This document shows, piece by piece, positions 1 through 11,700 of a stretch of DNA of 64,000 bases. The position numbers were made by a program, and so were the translations under genes. How positions within the stretch are numbered: the stretch's first letter is position 1; each line of letters begins with the position of its first letter. The notes beneath the pieces are model-generated. The model had not been told where the DNA came from. It ran no database searches and saw only the letters and a list, made by a program, of their open reading frames with translations. Origin of the DNA: Crambe crambe (taxonomy: Eukaryota > Porifera > Demospongiae > Poecilosclerida > Crambeidae); contig OZ004581.1 of the NCBI GenBank assembly GCA_963924555.1, positions 3,844,001-3,908,000 of the forward strand, given 5' to 3'.

Positions 1-340
1 GCAATCTTTGAAATCTTTCTTGGAAGATGTCCAGTAATGGTAACAGCAACAGTGTACCTATTGCTAGAGTTTTCAGGTTCTCTTCTGCAAGAAAACTGTT
101 TTCCGCATGCCATTATTTTGATACACATTTTAGCCTCTGATCCACCGCAGTACTTCCAAATCTTCCATAGTTGAACTGGCTAGCTAGCTAGCTAGCTATG
201 GCATGTTTATCATGTGCACATTATGTGCTATATTTTTTGCGTTTTGGTCAGAGTGTGTGTGTGAAATTATTTTTTCAATATGTGAATTATTACATACTGA
301 CCACACAAACATCATAAATTGCTATTTTCTATACTTTCAG

Positions 341-673
341 AGCCAAGCATTTCTGCCACTCTTAAGGATAGTGTGTGTCCGACATTGGGAGAGCAATACT
401 CACTGGAGTGCACAATATCTGCAACAGACTGTCTCATTGAGTATCATGATACGACTTGTGAAATAACATGGTACAAGAATGGAACAAGGTTACACACAGA
501 TTATCTTCAATTATCGAATGCTAAATCTGTTCAGTATGAATTGGGATCCCTCAAATACTCTCATAGGGGACGCTACACATGTGAAGTCACCATTACATGT
601 GGTCTAGTAAATGCACTCCCCAGAACTGCATCCCTCAAAGCCACAAGTAATCAAGTGGATGTTCAACTAAGTG
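341..673 (+). CDS. Ig-like domain exon 1 of receptor gene A
   Basis: This exon codes one immunoglobulin fold of about 110 residues. The pattern is clear: a first Cys in YSLECTIS, the core Trp in ITWYKNG, and the last strand GRYTCEVTI with the paired Cys. The acceptor is a pyrimidine-rich tract ending at 340 and the donor is gtatgt at 674. Both ends are phase 1, the usual phase for Ig exons, so the domain can be skipped or shuffled without changing frame. A reading frame open upstream of 341 is only intron read-through. The 5' part of the gene (start codon, signal peptide) lies left of the window. Homologous to the remnant at 52191. The Ig fold is a firm reading; membership in the same transcript as the NACHT exon is inferred from order, strand and phase. 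Confidence 0.8.
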
Positions 674-1133
674 GTATGTTAGTTTTATATGCATTTGTTG
701 CATATTTATGTCTATAATTGCCTAGTGCAATTACCTAACCAAATTGCACAAAAAAAAAGAGTAGATTACTTGTATCAGCCTGGGCAGCTGCATGTAGGAA
801 GCTGTTTATGTGAACCTGTAATACTTGCCACAAAACACTTACTTAAGCCTAGGGTGGCCTATATAGGCCAACAATCCACTTAGATAAGAATGCTGTAGAA
901 ATCAATCAAGCTTGCCTACCCAGTGGAGTAGGAACAGAAGAAATAACCACTAGCAGTGCACTGTAGTGTGAATTAACAACTTGTACAACAATGAATGTAC
1001 ACATTCCATGCATCTTGTGTCTTTTATTATATAACACTTCTATAATCATGCTGTAGTATTATTGCAGCTAGCGAGCTGACTCAGGTCATGACTCATTGAA
1101 ATTTTAAATAATCTAGGTCTACACTCCAAAATG

Positions 1134-1732
1134 CTAGTATTGCGGGCCCGACCCTTTACCAACCGCGAAGGAAGGAAAGAGTCTGGTCAAATCCAATACA
1201 TGATCTTGTTGTGCACAGTCAGCAATCTTCTGAAGGAAGGGCGCGGCTATGACGTTATTATACATCACGAATTTTAGGAAAAATCTGTGCTCCGGATTTC
1301 TTAGCGCCACATGGCTGAGCAGGAATATGATTACAGATTGGAGGCGGCTATCCAAGAGAGTGGGAGGAGGCTTGGAAACAGCTTTCTGGTCAGAAAGTGT
1401 CGGAATTTTTTTCAGTGCAACTCCTGCAAGTACCTGGAGCAGTTCTTTGGCTGATGCACACCCTGGACCATGCAGCCTTTTCTTTTTCCTATGATCACTA
1501 CCAATGAGATCTCTGCACAAGCAGCAGCTGGTTAACATGACTAAACTCATAGGACTACTCTAGCTCTGCAAGTGCACGCACGAAAAAAATCGTTCGAGAG
1601 CCGTGACGTATCGTGACGTTTTGCGCATGCCCGCCACCAAATCTTTGGCAAGTTGAAACAAGATCATGTATTGGATTTGACCAGACTCTTTCCTTCCCTC
1701 GCGGTTGGTAAAGGGTCGGGCCTGCGAGACTA
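1134..1732. mobile_element. hAT-type non-autonomous TIR element
   Basis: A 599-bp element in the intron between the two Ig exons. About 70 bp near the left end (1141-1209) returns as the reverse complement at 1654-1725. The element is flanked by a perfect 8-bp direct repeat CCAAAATG (1126-1133 and 1733-1740), the duplication length typical of hAT transposons. Its ends resemble those of the element at 61225. The minus-strand frame inside shows no transposase motif, so it is probably non-autonomous. Confidence 0.85.
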
Positions 1733-2246
1733 CCAAAATGCCCCAGGCATACATACATACATGTACATACGTGTCCCGAAATAGTAGCACTGTCCAGCAC
1801 TGTCCGTGTGCATAATGCGCATGTTCCAATTGTTTTCTACAGCCTTTTGTCATAGAGGTGCTAGCTTATTTAAGTGGATTGTAGGCACTTGTTATCCAAG
1901 TGCTTGTGGTAAATATTTACAGCTTTCTATATATGGAGCTTCCCAGTTGGAACCACAACTTACATGACTCTTGTCTCTGACAGCAATATGAAGCACTGGG
2001 GCCTATCAGCTGCTCACTTGCTCACTGTCAAATGCTGTACATTACTATAGTAATAGTTGTAGAGGCTCTAGCCTGGCTTATTTAAGTACTTTGTTACATA
2101 TAAACTCAACAGCAAATCTTCGAAAGAGTTGTAGCACTAACTTGCTCGCTCGCTCGCTGTCAAAATTAATGTTGCACATTGCCCGTTCCCAGGCCTTCCT
2201 CTCCACCTCATAAAAATAACGCCTGGGAATGAGGCTAGTATTATAA

Positions 2247-2528
2247 GGGAAAAAGCATTTCGTGAAATGAAAAAAGAAGTAGGGATGACCACTGCTCAAA
2301 AAAGTAAGGAAACAAGAAGGATGGAAATGGGATCAATCTTTGTTCTGTATATCCAGCTACAATCCCTACATATACGTCGGGTAGCTTCAGATTATAGTGC
2401 AGTAATAATGGATTGTTGGCTGGATATACAGAACAAAGATTGATCCCATTTCCATCCTTCTTGTTTCCTTACTTTTTTGAGCAGTGGTCATCCCTACATC
2501 TTTTTTCATTTCACGAAATGCTTTTTTC
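2247..2528. mobile_element. Foldback (palindromic) element, TAGGGATG family
   Basis: A near-perfect palindrome: the left arm (2247-2357) contains GTAGGGATGACCACTGCTC and the right arm (about 2418-2528) is its reverse complement, with a short spacer. It is one of about a dozen such elements in this window, most of them around 200-300 bp. If transcribed as intron RNA it would form a long hairpin. No ORF. Unlike ordinary MITEs the arms make up nearly the whole element. Confidence 0.85.
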
Positions 2529-2559
2529 CTTACTTGTTCCTGGTCTTTTTTCCTCTCTT

Positions 2560-2880
2560 TTATGGTTTTAGCTATGTATAGAGTTCATTCTTCTATGCAG
2601 GGACAGATGGAATAAGAATAGTTCTCCAATAGCATAGCAACGAGTCAAGGTGTTGTGTTATTGTTGAGCTATACTTAGAGGTCGAATATGCTAAAATAGA
2701 GTCTACTGGTAGCTGGATTGGTGAATCTAAAATCCCCAAATCGATAGTGTAGTCTATTATCTAGAGATAGCTGAGTAACATTATAATTTCGAATAATCAG
2801 ATATCAAATACATGCGCATGCGTATTATAGGCTTCCTAATTGAATTAGTCGAGTGCTGTGCTCCGTAGTGTCTCCTTTTT
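2560..2880. repeat. Dispersed repeat shared with 38560-38800
   Basis: The segment next to the foldback matches 38560-38800, including the stretch ATTAGTCGAGTACTGTGCTC (one mismatch here). Both copies lie directly right of a foldback element, so the pair may be one larger repeat unit. The stretch from here to 3650 holds no recognised gene; 3121-3175 is locally GC-rich (GGCGGCGCGCGCGG) with no ORF assigned. Confidence 0.6.
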
Positions 2881-3650
2881 TCATCGACTCTTTCGAGGAT
2901 CAACGAGTAGAGTGGTTCGAGAGATATGGTTGTCTAAGAAGAAGAATAATAATAGTAGAGAAGAAGAAGAATCTAGCGATTTACCTGCTTGCCGTATTTC
3001 AGAAACGGTAAGCTTCCTGGTCCTGAAACTTGGTCTGCACATTGTAGTAGGCTCTAGTAGGCTGGATAATCATTCACAGTAGCTTTTGTTAGGTCTAAGT
3101 GGGGGAACTAGAATTTCACTTTTGTATTAGTCTAAAGGCGGCGCGCGCGGCCGTCCGAGTCATCCCTACATAGTGCTACTGCACTCTCTAATATATGTTT
3201 GTGGCAGAAAATTTTAAAATATGCACTTATTTGACACTAGCTTATTTCATACTTGCAACATTTTCTTGAAGCCATAATGCTGATTTGAATTCTTGTTGGC
3301 TTCGCCTCCAAGGCTATCAGTTAAATCGATCATGCCTGGATATATAGATTGCATGTGAGTTTAAAATTAATGATCCATCGATTGATCCATCAATTGATCC
3401 ATTGATTGAACTCTGTGAGCTTTAGTGAATTTTTGAACACAAACATTGTTCCTTATAATTATAGGAGCAAATCTGAAATGGTTATAAGCAAAGAGAGTGC
3501 AAACAAAATCTTTTGGTGACTACACCCACTATGTGATCAACAGTTATACTATGGTAACATAGTACTTACCATCAATGATCATGTACCATGAGAGTATACT
3601 ATTTTACGGTCACGCTGTCACATTTTGCATTTTTTTTTTGATGTATTCAG

Positions 3651-3967
3651 AACCAAAACTCAAAGCTACTTTATCTCTTCATCCAAAAGATGGTAACCTA
3701 GTTCTGGGGAAAGAATATGAACTGCAATGCAAGCCTGAATTGAATATTCCAGGAATGGATATTGATTATTCCAGACTTGATTGTACCTACAAGTGGCACA
3801 AAAAAGGAGAAAAAGAACCCAGAGACATTACAAAAGGAATCCTTAGCTTGAAATCTTTTGAATTTTCTGATGCTGGATGCTATACTTGTACAGTTACTGT
3901 TAAAAAAATCATCTTCTTGATAGTGACCTCACGGTCACAGAAGAAAGAGATGTGGAAGCAGTACTAG
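3651..3967 (+). CDS. Ig-like domain exon 2 of gene A, frameshifted
   Basis: Second Ig fold of gene A. Visible landmarks are YELQCKPEL (first Cys), CTYKWHKKGE (Trp) and the last strand DAGCYTCTVTV. Acceptor ends at 3650 and donor gtaaga starts at 3968, both phase 1. After TVTV the frame used by the domain runs on into unlikely residues, while the -1 frame gives DLTVTEERDVEAVL, a natural G strand that joins the NACHT exon in phase. One base therefore seems missing near the run of seven A at 3902-3908. Either the allele is broken, the assembly has a homopolymer error, or the exon is skipped (allowed by 1-1 phase). Paralogue at 52418-52708 has damage at the same spot. Confidence 0.7.
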
Positions 3968-4182
3968 GTAAGACAAGATATGTTTTGTCTGTTCAAAGGA
4001 ATGCATTGTGTAAAGCAAGGATTTGTGCAATAGTATTATTATGAGGGATGGAGCCTGATGTTGGATAAATGGGGGGAAGGAGGGGGGTGGGGGCAGGAGA
4101 TCCCTCAGAGGATATTCCTAATCCCGAGTCTTGAGTGCTTTTATGCTCAGCACTTACCAACTCTATATTCCAATTATTGCAG

Positions 4183-5689
4183 CAGAAAAATGCCGGGAAG
4201 AAATGAAGGAGAAGTATAAAACGATGCAGTTTGACCCCATTGATAAAAATTGGACAATGAGGCATGTGATCAAACTCTCACTTGAGAATCATGGTAAGGG
4301 AAAACCTGGAGATGGAAATAAAGGGACTCTAGAAGTTTCAGAGATTTACAAATCCTCTAAGCATATCAGAGTAATTAAGGGAAAACCTGGAGCTGGAAAA
4401 ACTACACTTATGAGAACAATTAGTCGTGACTGGTCATTTGGAACAATCAAAGAGTTTTCAAAAAAGATACTCATTCTGGTTACAATCCGAAATCTTCAAG
4501 ATTACAGTGAAGAAAAAATCATAAAACAATCATGCTCATCGTTGGACAGCGAAAAGTGTAAATACCTTCTTCAATGCCTTGACTTTGGTAGAGGAAAGGG
4601 CTTTATTTTTTTATTGGATGGATTAGATGAATATAAAGACAAAGACACCAATGCACCATCATACATTGAAGATATTCTAAGTGAGATTACATTAAAGGAA
4701 GCCACAATTATTGCTACATCCAGATACTCTGCCTACTTACTCAACAAAATTACCAATGATAATACATGCTATTTTGAAATCAAAGGTTTTCTTAGAAATG
4801 AAGTATTTGGTTACTTTCAAGAACGTTTTTCAAGTGACAAATATAGAGAAGTGGAAAAATACTTAAAAGACAATCCAAACATGGTGAAGTTATGCTATAT
4901 ACCTTTACACTGTGCTATTATGGCAAATATATTATTATTTTTATCATTTAAAAAAAATGAAAAAGACTATCCTATGACAGAAACAAAGTTTTTCGAGATG
5001 CATACAAGATGTAGAATTATCCGATCAGTACGTAGACAGAGTGATAGTCATTTCAAACTACTAACACTTGATAAACTTGAGGGTAAAAACCGAAACCTAT
5101 TTAATGGTATTTGCGAGTTAGCATACCATGCAACAATGGAAAATACACAGAGTTTAGATGAAATGGAACTAGAGAAGCTCGAACTTAAGTGTGACAGTTT
5201 CCATTCACATCAGGGTAATATAAATGGAGGCCTAGGGTTACTTGTTATCACCCCCAGTATAACACAAGAAGGTTTACCTATCAACACATACAGTTTCACT
5301 CATCTTGCTGTTCAAGAATTCTGTGCGGCGTTCCACATTGCTAAACTGCCACAGCCACATATAACCAAGATCATCGAGGATGAGAAATGCCGTAATCACT
5401 TCAATTCGGCGTGGAAGTTTATTTGTGGACTACTAGACTTCACTAACAACCTTAATGGTGCATTGGAAGCATTTCATACTTTAATGAAAAAATATGATGA
5501 TAATGATTTGCTTTTCAAGATTCAGTGTGCTCATGAGACTCAGGAACAAGCGCCATGTATAGACCTTTATAAATCCATCAAAGAAATTAACATTATTCTC
5601 ATGACACCACCAGAACTTTCATTTTTCATGGGTACGATGGAAATATTAGGGCATGCAGACACCGAACTTCCAGATCTCAAAAGTATCAA
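4183..5689 (+). CDS. NACHT NTPase exon of receptor gene A
   Basis: One long exon of 1507 nt (about 502 residues) holds the whole nucleotide-binding module of an NLR-type receptor. Walker A is GKPGAGKTTLMR (near 4379-4414). Walker B is FLLDGLDEY (near 4606-4632), the NACHT form with extra acidic residues. A sensor-like IIATSR follows, and near 5297-5335 stands FTHLAVQEFCAAFH, the winged-helix motif found before LRRs in animal NLRs. The acceptor is ttattgcag at 4182 (phase 1, joining the Ig exon) and the donor is gtgagt at 5690 (phase 2, joining LRR1). An ATG at 4131 is in the intron and is not the likely start. No Death, CARD or PYD domain is seen; Ig exons take the N-terminal place. No stop or frameshift within. 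By family knowledge it should bind ATP/dATP and oligomerise on sensing a ligand. Confidence 0.9.
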
Positions 5690-6005
5690 GTGAGTGTCAT
5701 TGATATGGCTGGTATGTACAGCAAGCATAATCATATAGTACAATGCAGTTTTATTATGCTCTAGCCAAATCACAGCTGTAAAGTCATAGGGTAGTTGTAA
5801 ATAAATCTTGTAGTGAAATTTTTTCAGAAAGTGTAAATAGCAGTACATGCACAGAAGTACTTAATTGAACAACAATTCTTCCAGTGTTTACTAAATACAA
5901 TCCATTTGTATAGTGTACTAATTATATAATAATTATGTAAGCAAAATAGTATATCCTTTCAAGTTTGTAGTGAAGATGAGATTTACTCTCCATATCCCTA
6001 CACAG

Positions 6006-6089
6006 CCTTGATTGCAACCAGATTGAAGATGAAGGAGCCAAGATTCTCTCTGGAGCCTTGAGGAAGATGCCCAATCTTCAGGTTTTAAA
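6006..6089 (+). CDS. LRR exon 1 of gene A
   Basis: An 84-nt exon, acceptor cctacacag and donor gtaagt, phase 2 at both ends, coding one ribonuclease-inhibitor-type leucine-rich repeat of 28 residues (LDCNQIEDEGAKILSGAL...). The split codon with the NACHT exon gives Asn. One LRR per exon is the usual NLR layout. Confidence 0.88.
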
Positions 6090-6109
6090 GTAAGTTGACC
6101 TATGTACAG

Positions 6110-7192
6110 CCATAGATATACTAGACAACATACACAGGATTGGAAACAGGTCACGTGCGCCCATAACGACAATACTGACAATCCATGTAGGCAGCTGTTC
6201 GTGCTAAATTGCCCCAAACAAACAGGGGAGGAGAAGTAGTGTGCCAAATTTCTGCTAAACTATAGCCAATTGGTAAGTTGAAAGAATGCAAAGAGTGGGC
6301 TAGTATAGTGCTAAACAAGCATAGTTCTTAAAAAGGCTGGTTTCTCAAGTGTTAGAGGGTATAATTGCGAGTAACAATGGTAGTTCAACTTTGTGGACCT
6401 CTGGAGCTTGGATATTAAAAGTATAGTCTCTTTTTTTCCACTCATCTGTTAGACAGTGATCATTCATATGTACATATGTACTTTTTAAAGGTGCCTGTAA
6501 AAAAATCATGTCAATGTTACTGTTTCTTCAGATTACCCATGGCTGGCTGTCAAGAAAAGCTATAGTAAAGAAGGATACTATAATGTAGCAACTAATACTG
6601 TCACTTTACACATATTTCCTTTCATGTTATAATAAAAAAAATGATAATAACAAGTACTGATAGTGCACTGCTGAACATCCAATTCATCGAGAGATTTGTT
6701 GTGATATACTTGTTTTGGGGGATCAAGATGAAGAGTAAAGCTGCCCCAGTGTATCCTTTCCTGCCCCTGATACAAGAAGGTATCTCATCTCCTCACATAA
6801 GAACAACAACATAATGAAATGGCTTCTCACACAAAAATTAAAACTACTTGAGTACATATGGTCAACTAGTATCTTTCATTTTATACCAAAAATAAGGCAG
6901 CTAGGCTTCTATTTTAGTAGTAGGAGTGCTTTCAGTCACCTGTTTCCACGTTTTTCTTCCATAGCAACAGTAAATAGACTAAACTGACATGATAAACTAC
7001 TACAGCTATAAGTCATTGAGCCTTTTCACTTATAATCATAATTATTGCTGCGCTAAATACCTTGCCTTTCACCCTCTTTCTTATTTTGTGTAAGATTTCT
7101 CTGTTCGCCAGGTACCTACACGGATGGTCTATAAATTCTACGCGCGCATGCCCTGTTTCCAATCCTGTGTACGTAGTCTAGTATATCTATGG
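6110..7192. mobile_element. TIR element with 5-bp target duplication
   Basis: The left end CCATAGATATACTAGAC returns inverted at the right end, and similarity continues for about 45-50 bp through a GGATTGGAAACAGG stretch. It is flanked by TACAG at 6105-6109 and 7193-7197. Inside it is AT-rich with no convincing ORF. It fills most of the first part of the 7.1-kb intron after LRR1. Confidence 0.7.
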
Positions 7193-7459
7193 TACAGCTA
7201 ACTACAACAGAACTCAGTGTCCAACTTACACTGATTAATATTCATGTTGCTGATACAATATAACAAGTAAGCTAATTACATGTGAGCTGTAACTACACGA
7301 GGGAAAAAACATTGAAAAGAAAATCGTAGGGATGACCATTGTTCAAAAAAAGTAAGCAAACAAGGGTAGAGGGATGAAGGGGGGTTAATCTTTGTTCTGT
7401 ATATCCAACCTACATAATACATCACAGGTACTGATAATGTATTGTTGGCTGGATTTAGA

Positions 7460-7602
7460 ACATAGTTCAGTGGTTTTACAATATTTCTAACTGACTTCGA
7501 AAGACAGCAGGTTTTCTAAGTGCCTAACAGTAGATTTTCTAAGTGCCCCAGGCTCTTAGAAAACCTACTGTTAGGCACTTAGAAAACCTACTGTTAGGCA
7601 TT
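7460..7602. repeat. Internal inverted/direct repeat around TTTTCTAAGTGCC
   Basis: The unit TTTTCTAAGTGCC occurs twice forward and its complement twice after it (7512-7600). A diverged copy lies at 52848-52985, starting with the same TTCAGTGGTTTTACA flank, so this is a dispersed repeat. Confidence 0.6.
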
Positions 7603-7775
7603 ATCTTGTATATGTTACTATAGCTACTAATGTGATCACCAAGGAGATGCGAAAAGAAGTGTTTCTTTTTGTGTTTTGTATAAGTAAATATAATCATGAT
7701 CATGGAATGATTAAGATAGCTAGATTTAGCTACATACATAGCTAAAATATGATCAAAGAGTTTGTTCTATCGAAG

Positions 7776-8640
7776 TTACTGAGCTGATCCAGCATTAAAA
7801 AGTGAAAGATCCTGTTTTTGAGGCCAAGCTATTTGGGAGAGAGAGTGTGTTGGTGATGGCATAAGAGCACTTATTGCCATCTGATCTTCTTTTGGCTCTG
7901 TAAGTGCAACATCTGTGCATTTCTTTTGGGGGTTGTTCAAAATATCAGAAACTGCTTCCTGTTGGTCACTGGATGTGCGCTTGTATGAACGTAGACCTTC
8001 AATGCTTCTATGTCCCGTTCTCTCCATTACAAGCTTTTCATCAATTCCTGATGAATATAGGCGAGTAGCCGCTGTGGCACGAAGGAAATAATTAGTTTAA
8101 ATCCCTGAATTCCACAAGCCTTGAACATATTTGAAACAGCATTAACTAGCTTATTTCTTTCCACTGGTGAGATTGAGTACCAGCAGTCTTTTTTGGTTTC
8201 TTGAGTGGTACTAAATAAAAAGCATTAGCTGGAGCTTCTAGAGGGCAGAGTGATAGGTATAGTTTGAAGAGTCGAACAAAGCATGTTGGCATAGTGACAT
8301 ACTACTTTTGGTTTTACTTTTCGACCTTTGATTCTTCCTGGACCGTTTTTAGAAATATCTTCTGTGTACAACAGGTAGGACTTCTCACCTGGTTTTTTCA
8401 ATAACTTGAATCTGACATGGGTTGTGTCGTAAATTTCTGTGCTCGTCCCCACTGCGTAGAGCAAAATACAGGCCGTTCTTGTAGATGATGGTATTAAGAG
8501 GACTGTGGTCACCTAAAATCTTCTCTTTCCACAATAATTCCTCCTCGTCTTCAGTGATTGCCTCAGCTTACCTGTGCACAGACCCCAGTCCTTTTGATTG
8601 CAACCGCTTCATTTCTGCATCTAGACTTCCACAAAATCCA
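7776..8640 (-). pseudogene. Decayed Crypton-like tyrosine recombinase (DUF3504 type)
   Basis: Read on the minus strand, pieces of one protein appear in order but in changing frames. Near 8590-8450: DAEMKRLQSKG, a stop, then EEELLWKEKILGDHSPLN and LYFALRSGDEHRNLR. Near 8420-8300: YTEDISKNGPGRIKGRKVKPK. Near 8280-8160: CFVRLFKLYLSLCP. Near 8030-7970: RTGHRSIEGLRSYKRTS. This matches the KIAA1958/ZMYM-type DUF3504 family derived from Crypton tyrosine recombinases. The GHRS and the Tyr about ten residues on would be catalytic-core residues, with an Arg in the RSG.EHR motif. At least one in-frame stop, one frameshift and a small internal deletion show it is dead. It lies inside a split foldback element, within an intron of gene A, antisense to it. 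Confidence 0.8.
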
Positions 8641-8810
8641 AAATGTCAACAGTCTTTCTGCAACCTAGACCGGAAGTCCATCAACGTAATACAAATTTTA
8701 TTTTTCGGTATAATATTGCGCACTCAACCCGCGAATTAATTCTAATTCTGGGTAAATGGCGGATTTTACAGGCTATTACAGGAATCACGCTAAAACATAG
8801 AAACCATCGA

Positions 8811-8892
8811 CAGCCCTCAGGCCTTTAGTAGCACCCTCGCTTCGAGGCCTTCGGGTGTCTAAATTACTTAGATCCCTTGGTCTCACTGTCTA
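8811..8892 (-). repeat. Short dispersed repeat, copy 1 of 3
   Basis: Reverse complement of a 90-120 bp unit beginning ACAACGAGACCG and containing GGCCCTGGGCTGTAGTG. The other copies are at 30783-30900 and 53062-53180. No ORF and no tRNA-like boxes found, so the class is unknown. Confidence 0.65.
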
Positions 8893-10756
8893 ACTATTAT
8901 ATACAGAACAAAGATTGACCCCCTTCTACCCTTGTTAGTTCATTCATTAGTAAGTACATTTGGCAATGGAAAGAGGGTTGGGGAAGCTGCAATAGTTGTG
9001 GGTTGACTGCTCACCGGATGGTTCGTGGAGACTTGAGACAATTGAGAGAAACTATATATCATGTCGGCCATTGATGTTGATGGCATTGTAGTGTAGGTAT
9101 ACTATACAAGAACCATCATAAGGCTGCTGTAGTGGTTTCCTGACAGCATTATGTCAAATGGAGACATGCATGGAAAAGGCTAGAGCATGTGGCTTCATCC
9201 TGACTGAGTTAAACTGAAGCATTCACTGGGAGATATAGACTAGTGCAAAACACCAACTCAGCAGCAGTATTTTTGAGTGCTGTACGAACACCCAGGAGTA
9301 CCATGGGTAGGGTATCTGTCAAGTGTTCTGGATTGGGGTGTGCTTTCAGAGATGCTTTCAGTTGAAATCGCTCTATGAGTCTATTTGCAATGAGGTGATA
9401 TGATGTAGTGTGAAGATTTTTTGCTTAAGAGATGAATGAGTTTCTCCCTATGTAAGTGTGCACTCAAAAATTGATGTCCACAATCAGTATTTCCAACCAT
9501 TTATGAATGCTTGAGCAACAGTCTCTTCTGTGATATCTGCCATTGGAATGGCTTCCAGCCAACATATGAAAAGATCAATACAGGTGATGATATAGCTAGG
9601 TACAGCTAGCTGATGGATGGACCTATGATAGTGAGATGAATCTTATCAAAGTGGACATTGGGGGTAGCAATAGTGAGTGGGGTAACTGTATATCTCTGTA
9701 CCTTTGATTGTTGACATTGTAGATAGGATCAAGTCCATTGTCTAATATCAGCATTGATGCTCGGCATACAAACTGGGAGTAAAAATTGCACGGTGAAAAC
9801 TAATTGGAACAAAAGGATGGCTACCGTAAGTTTGAGTGAGTGTAGGAAGGCTTGCAAATGTGTAAGTTCAGGATCATCTGATTATGCTATAGCCATTGTT
9901 CTGGGTACGATGACTGGGATCCCAGTGAATCATCCAAGTTCAGTGTATTTGATGGCCAAGTAGATTGAGAAGTTCACAATCGTGTTGGTTTGAGTGTTTT
10001 GAGATTGGACACCACTGATAATTGATGTATTGCTGAAGGATTCCTCCAACTGCTACATTGTCATGATGCAGGTTGGTGCATCTGGTTCTGGGTGAGCAAG
10101 GAGTGTAGCACTAGCCAGCACTTGTATTGAATGCTGTCATGGCAGTGTCATTCCACACCATGGTCTTTGAGCTGTTTGTGAGTGGTGTGTTGAGTGGCTG
10201 CAGGGTGTTCACACAGGAACTTGTGGTAGAAGTTCGCAAAGACCAAGGAATTCATGATATTTCTGTTATCAAAATGACTTTAAATTTGTCCTCTAGTAGA
10301 CCATTCTATCACTGTTAATGTGGTGGCCAAGGAAAATTGAGAGAGATTAAGATGCTGCTTGTGCTCTTTTGGGCTGGAACTAGTGATCAATATATAAGTC
10401 ATTGATATACATAGCAGAAGTGGAGGCTACGCAGCACCTGTTCCAGGAATTGCTGAAACATTAATTGTGGGCAGCATTCAAAAAAGGCATATGGAGGAAT
10501 TCAAAAGGAATGTTTACTGCTGTCTTGGAGATATCAGGAGGCTCCACTGGGATTTAGTGGTATGTAGATGAGATGAAAATTGGCTTGGGTGTTATGGCCT
10601 GACAACTTTCAGCCACATACTTTATCAGAGTACGATAGTACTCTCTAAGTAGGGATGGCACGGATGATCCATTGGAGTAGTACTTAATATTTTCTTTCAT
10701 AGTTCCAGAATACTTACTTCCTGCAGTCAGCAACTCCTAACTTGAAGACAGAACAC

Positions 10757-10905
10757 CTTCAATGTGCTAGGACTCGAGTATGAAGATCAGAGAACAAAGC
10801 AGTATCATTTTACAGCGACTTCAAAAATCGCTGTTTTCATCTGGTCGTTCATCATCATCGTCATCGTCATCATCATCAAACAACTTATTTCAGAAATGGT
10901 TCGTT
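10757..10905. repeat. Dispersed repeat (GAAGAYCAGARRACRAAGC unit)
   Basis: This stretch (…AAGCAGTATCATTTTACAGC…) recurs at about 14490-14620, 15850-15985 and 22225-22350. Here it includes an expanded CATCATCGTCATCGTCATC microsatellite. It sits between two blocks of the decayed gypsy element. Confidence 0.6.
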
Positions 10906-11089
10906 CAAATACTATAATTCTCTACTCAGAAATGACTGCGCTATAATCCTTTACCTTTAAATCGACATGTTCGAAAATATCACATCATTTTCCAACTTGT
11001 TAGCTTTCAACCTATAATGAGGCAGACATTTTTATGCCCCACCCCATACACGTGATTCTTGGACCTTGACCTCGCAACTGCTAGTGAAT

Positions 11090-11700
11090 CTGGAATCTAT
11101 CATTAGCTTTCTCAGTCTCTCGATACTCAGAGCGTAAACCCTAGGCACTAGTCTGGTTATGAATCAAGCCTTGATGTCAGGTACATATCAGTAAAGGCCT
11201 TAAAAATTATAAGCAATCTTATTATAAACTGTATAGATCTTCCAGATCAGATTCATTTCAGCTCATACAATATTATGATGAAATCTCCAATGAACTGCAT
11301 AGCTACAATATATGAACTTTAACTTTTGATAGCATCCAGTTGCCTATAATAAAATAATAGAACATTACATCAAAAAAGATGATGAACAAGCAAAGGGAAA
11401 AATATTTATTCTAAATAAAAAAGAGAAGTAGGGATGGCTGTGTGCGGTTCAAAAAAGTTCAGCAACAAGAAAATGAACTCCCCTTACCCACCACCAACTA
11501 CGAGGTAACTATTCCTACTCCACTCCCTTTATATCTCATCATGGGAGTGAAGTAGGAATAGTTACCTCGTAGTTGGTGATGGATAAGGGGAGCTCATTCT
11601 CTTGTTGCTGAACTTTTTTGAACCGCACACAGCCATCCCTACTCCTCTTTTTTATCCTTTACTTGTGACCACTTAGCCATGCATGCATTTTCACCTTTGG
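11090..11700. mobile_element. Foldback element 11396-11665 with flanking repeat
   Basis: The palindrome (arms carry GTAGGGATGGCTGTGTGCGG and its complement) is about 270 bp. The flank 11090-11390 is also present, inverted, beside the foldback at 57927-58195, where it occupies 58200-58475 (shared CCTAGGCACTAGTCTGGTTA). The mobile or duplicated unit is therefore larger than the hairpin alone. Confidence 0.75.

Larger units (their letters stand above)
7318..8940. mobile_element. Foldback element split by an insertion
   Basis: The left arm (7318-7450) has the family sequence GTAGGGATGACCATTG and runs to GGCTGGAT. The matching part of the right arm (ATACAGAACAAAGATTGACC) only appears at about 8895-8940 and is cut short. 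About 1.4 kb lies between, including the tyrosine recombinase remnant, so that material was inserted into the right arm. Confidence 0.65.

Noticed and set aside
3900-3912. Programmed -1 ribosomal frameshift in the Ig exon
   Set aside because: The A run is not in the required heptamer phase, and gene B has a stop rather than a shift at the same place.
4131-4182. ATG at 4131 as the start of the NACHT protein
   Set aside because: The consensus acceptor at 4182 and phase match with the Ig exon fit better; gene B has the same acceptor, and the sequence before it is intronic.
10127-10318. Plus-strand frames at 9754-10318
   Set aside because: Shadows of the minus-strand gypsy RNase H and integrase remnants.
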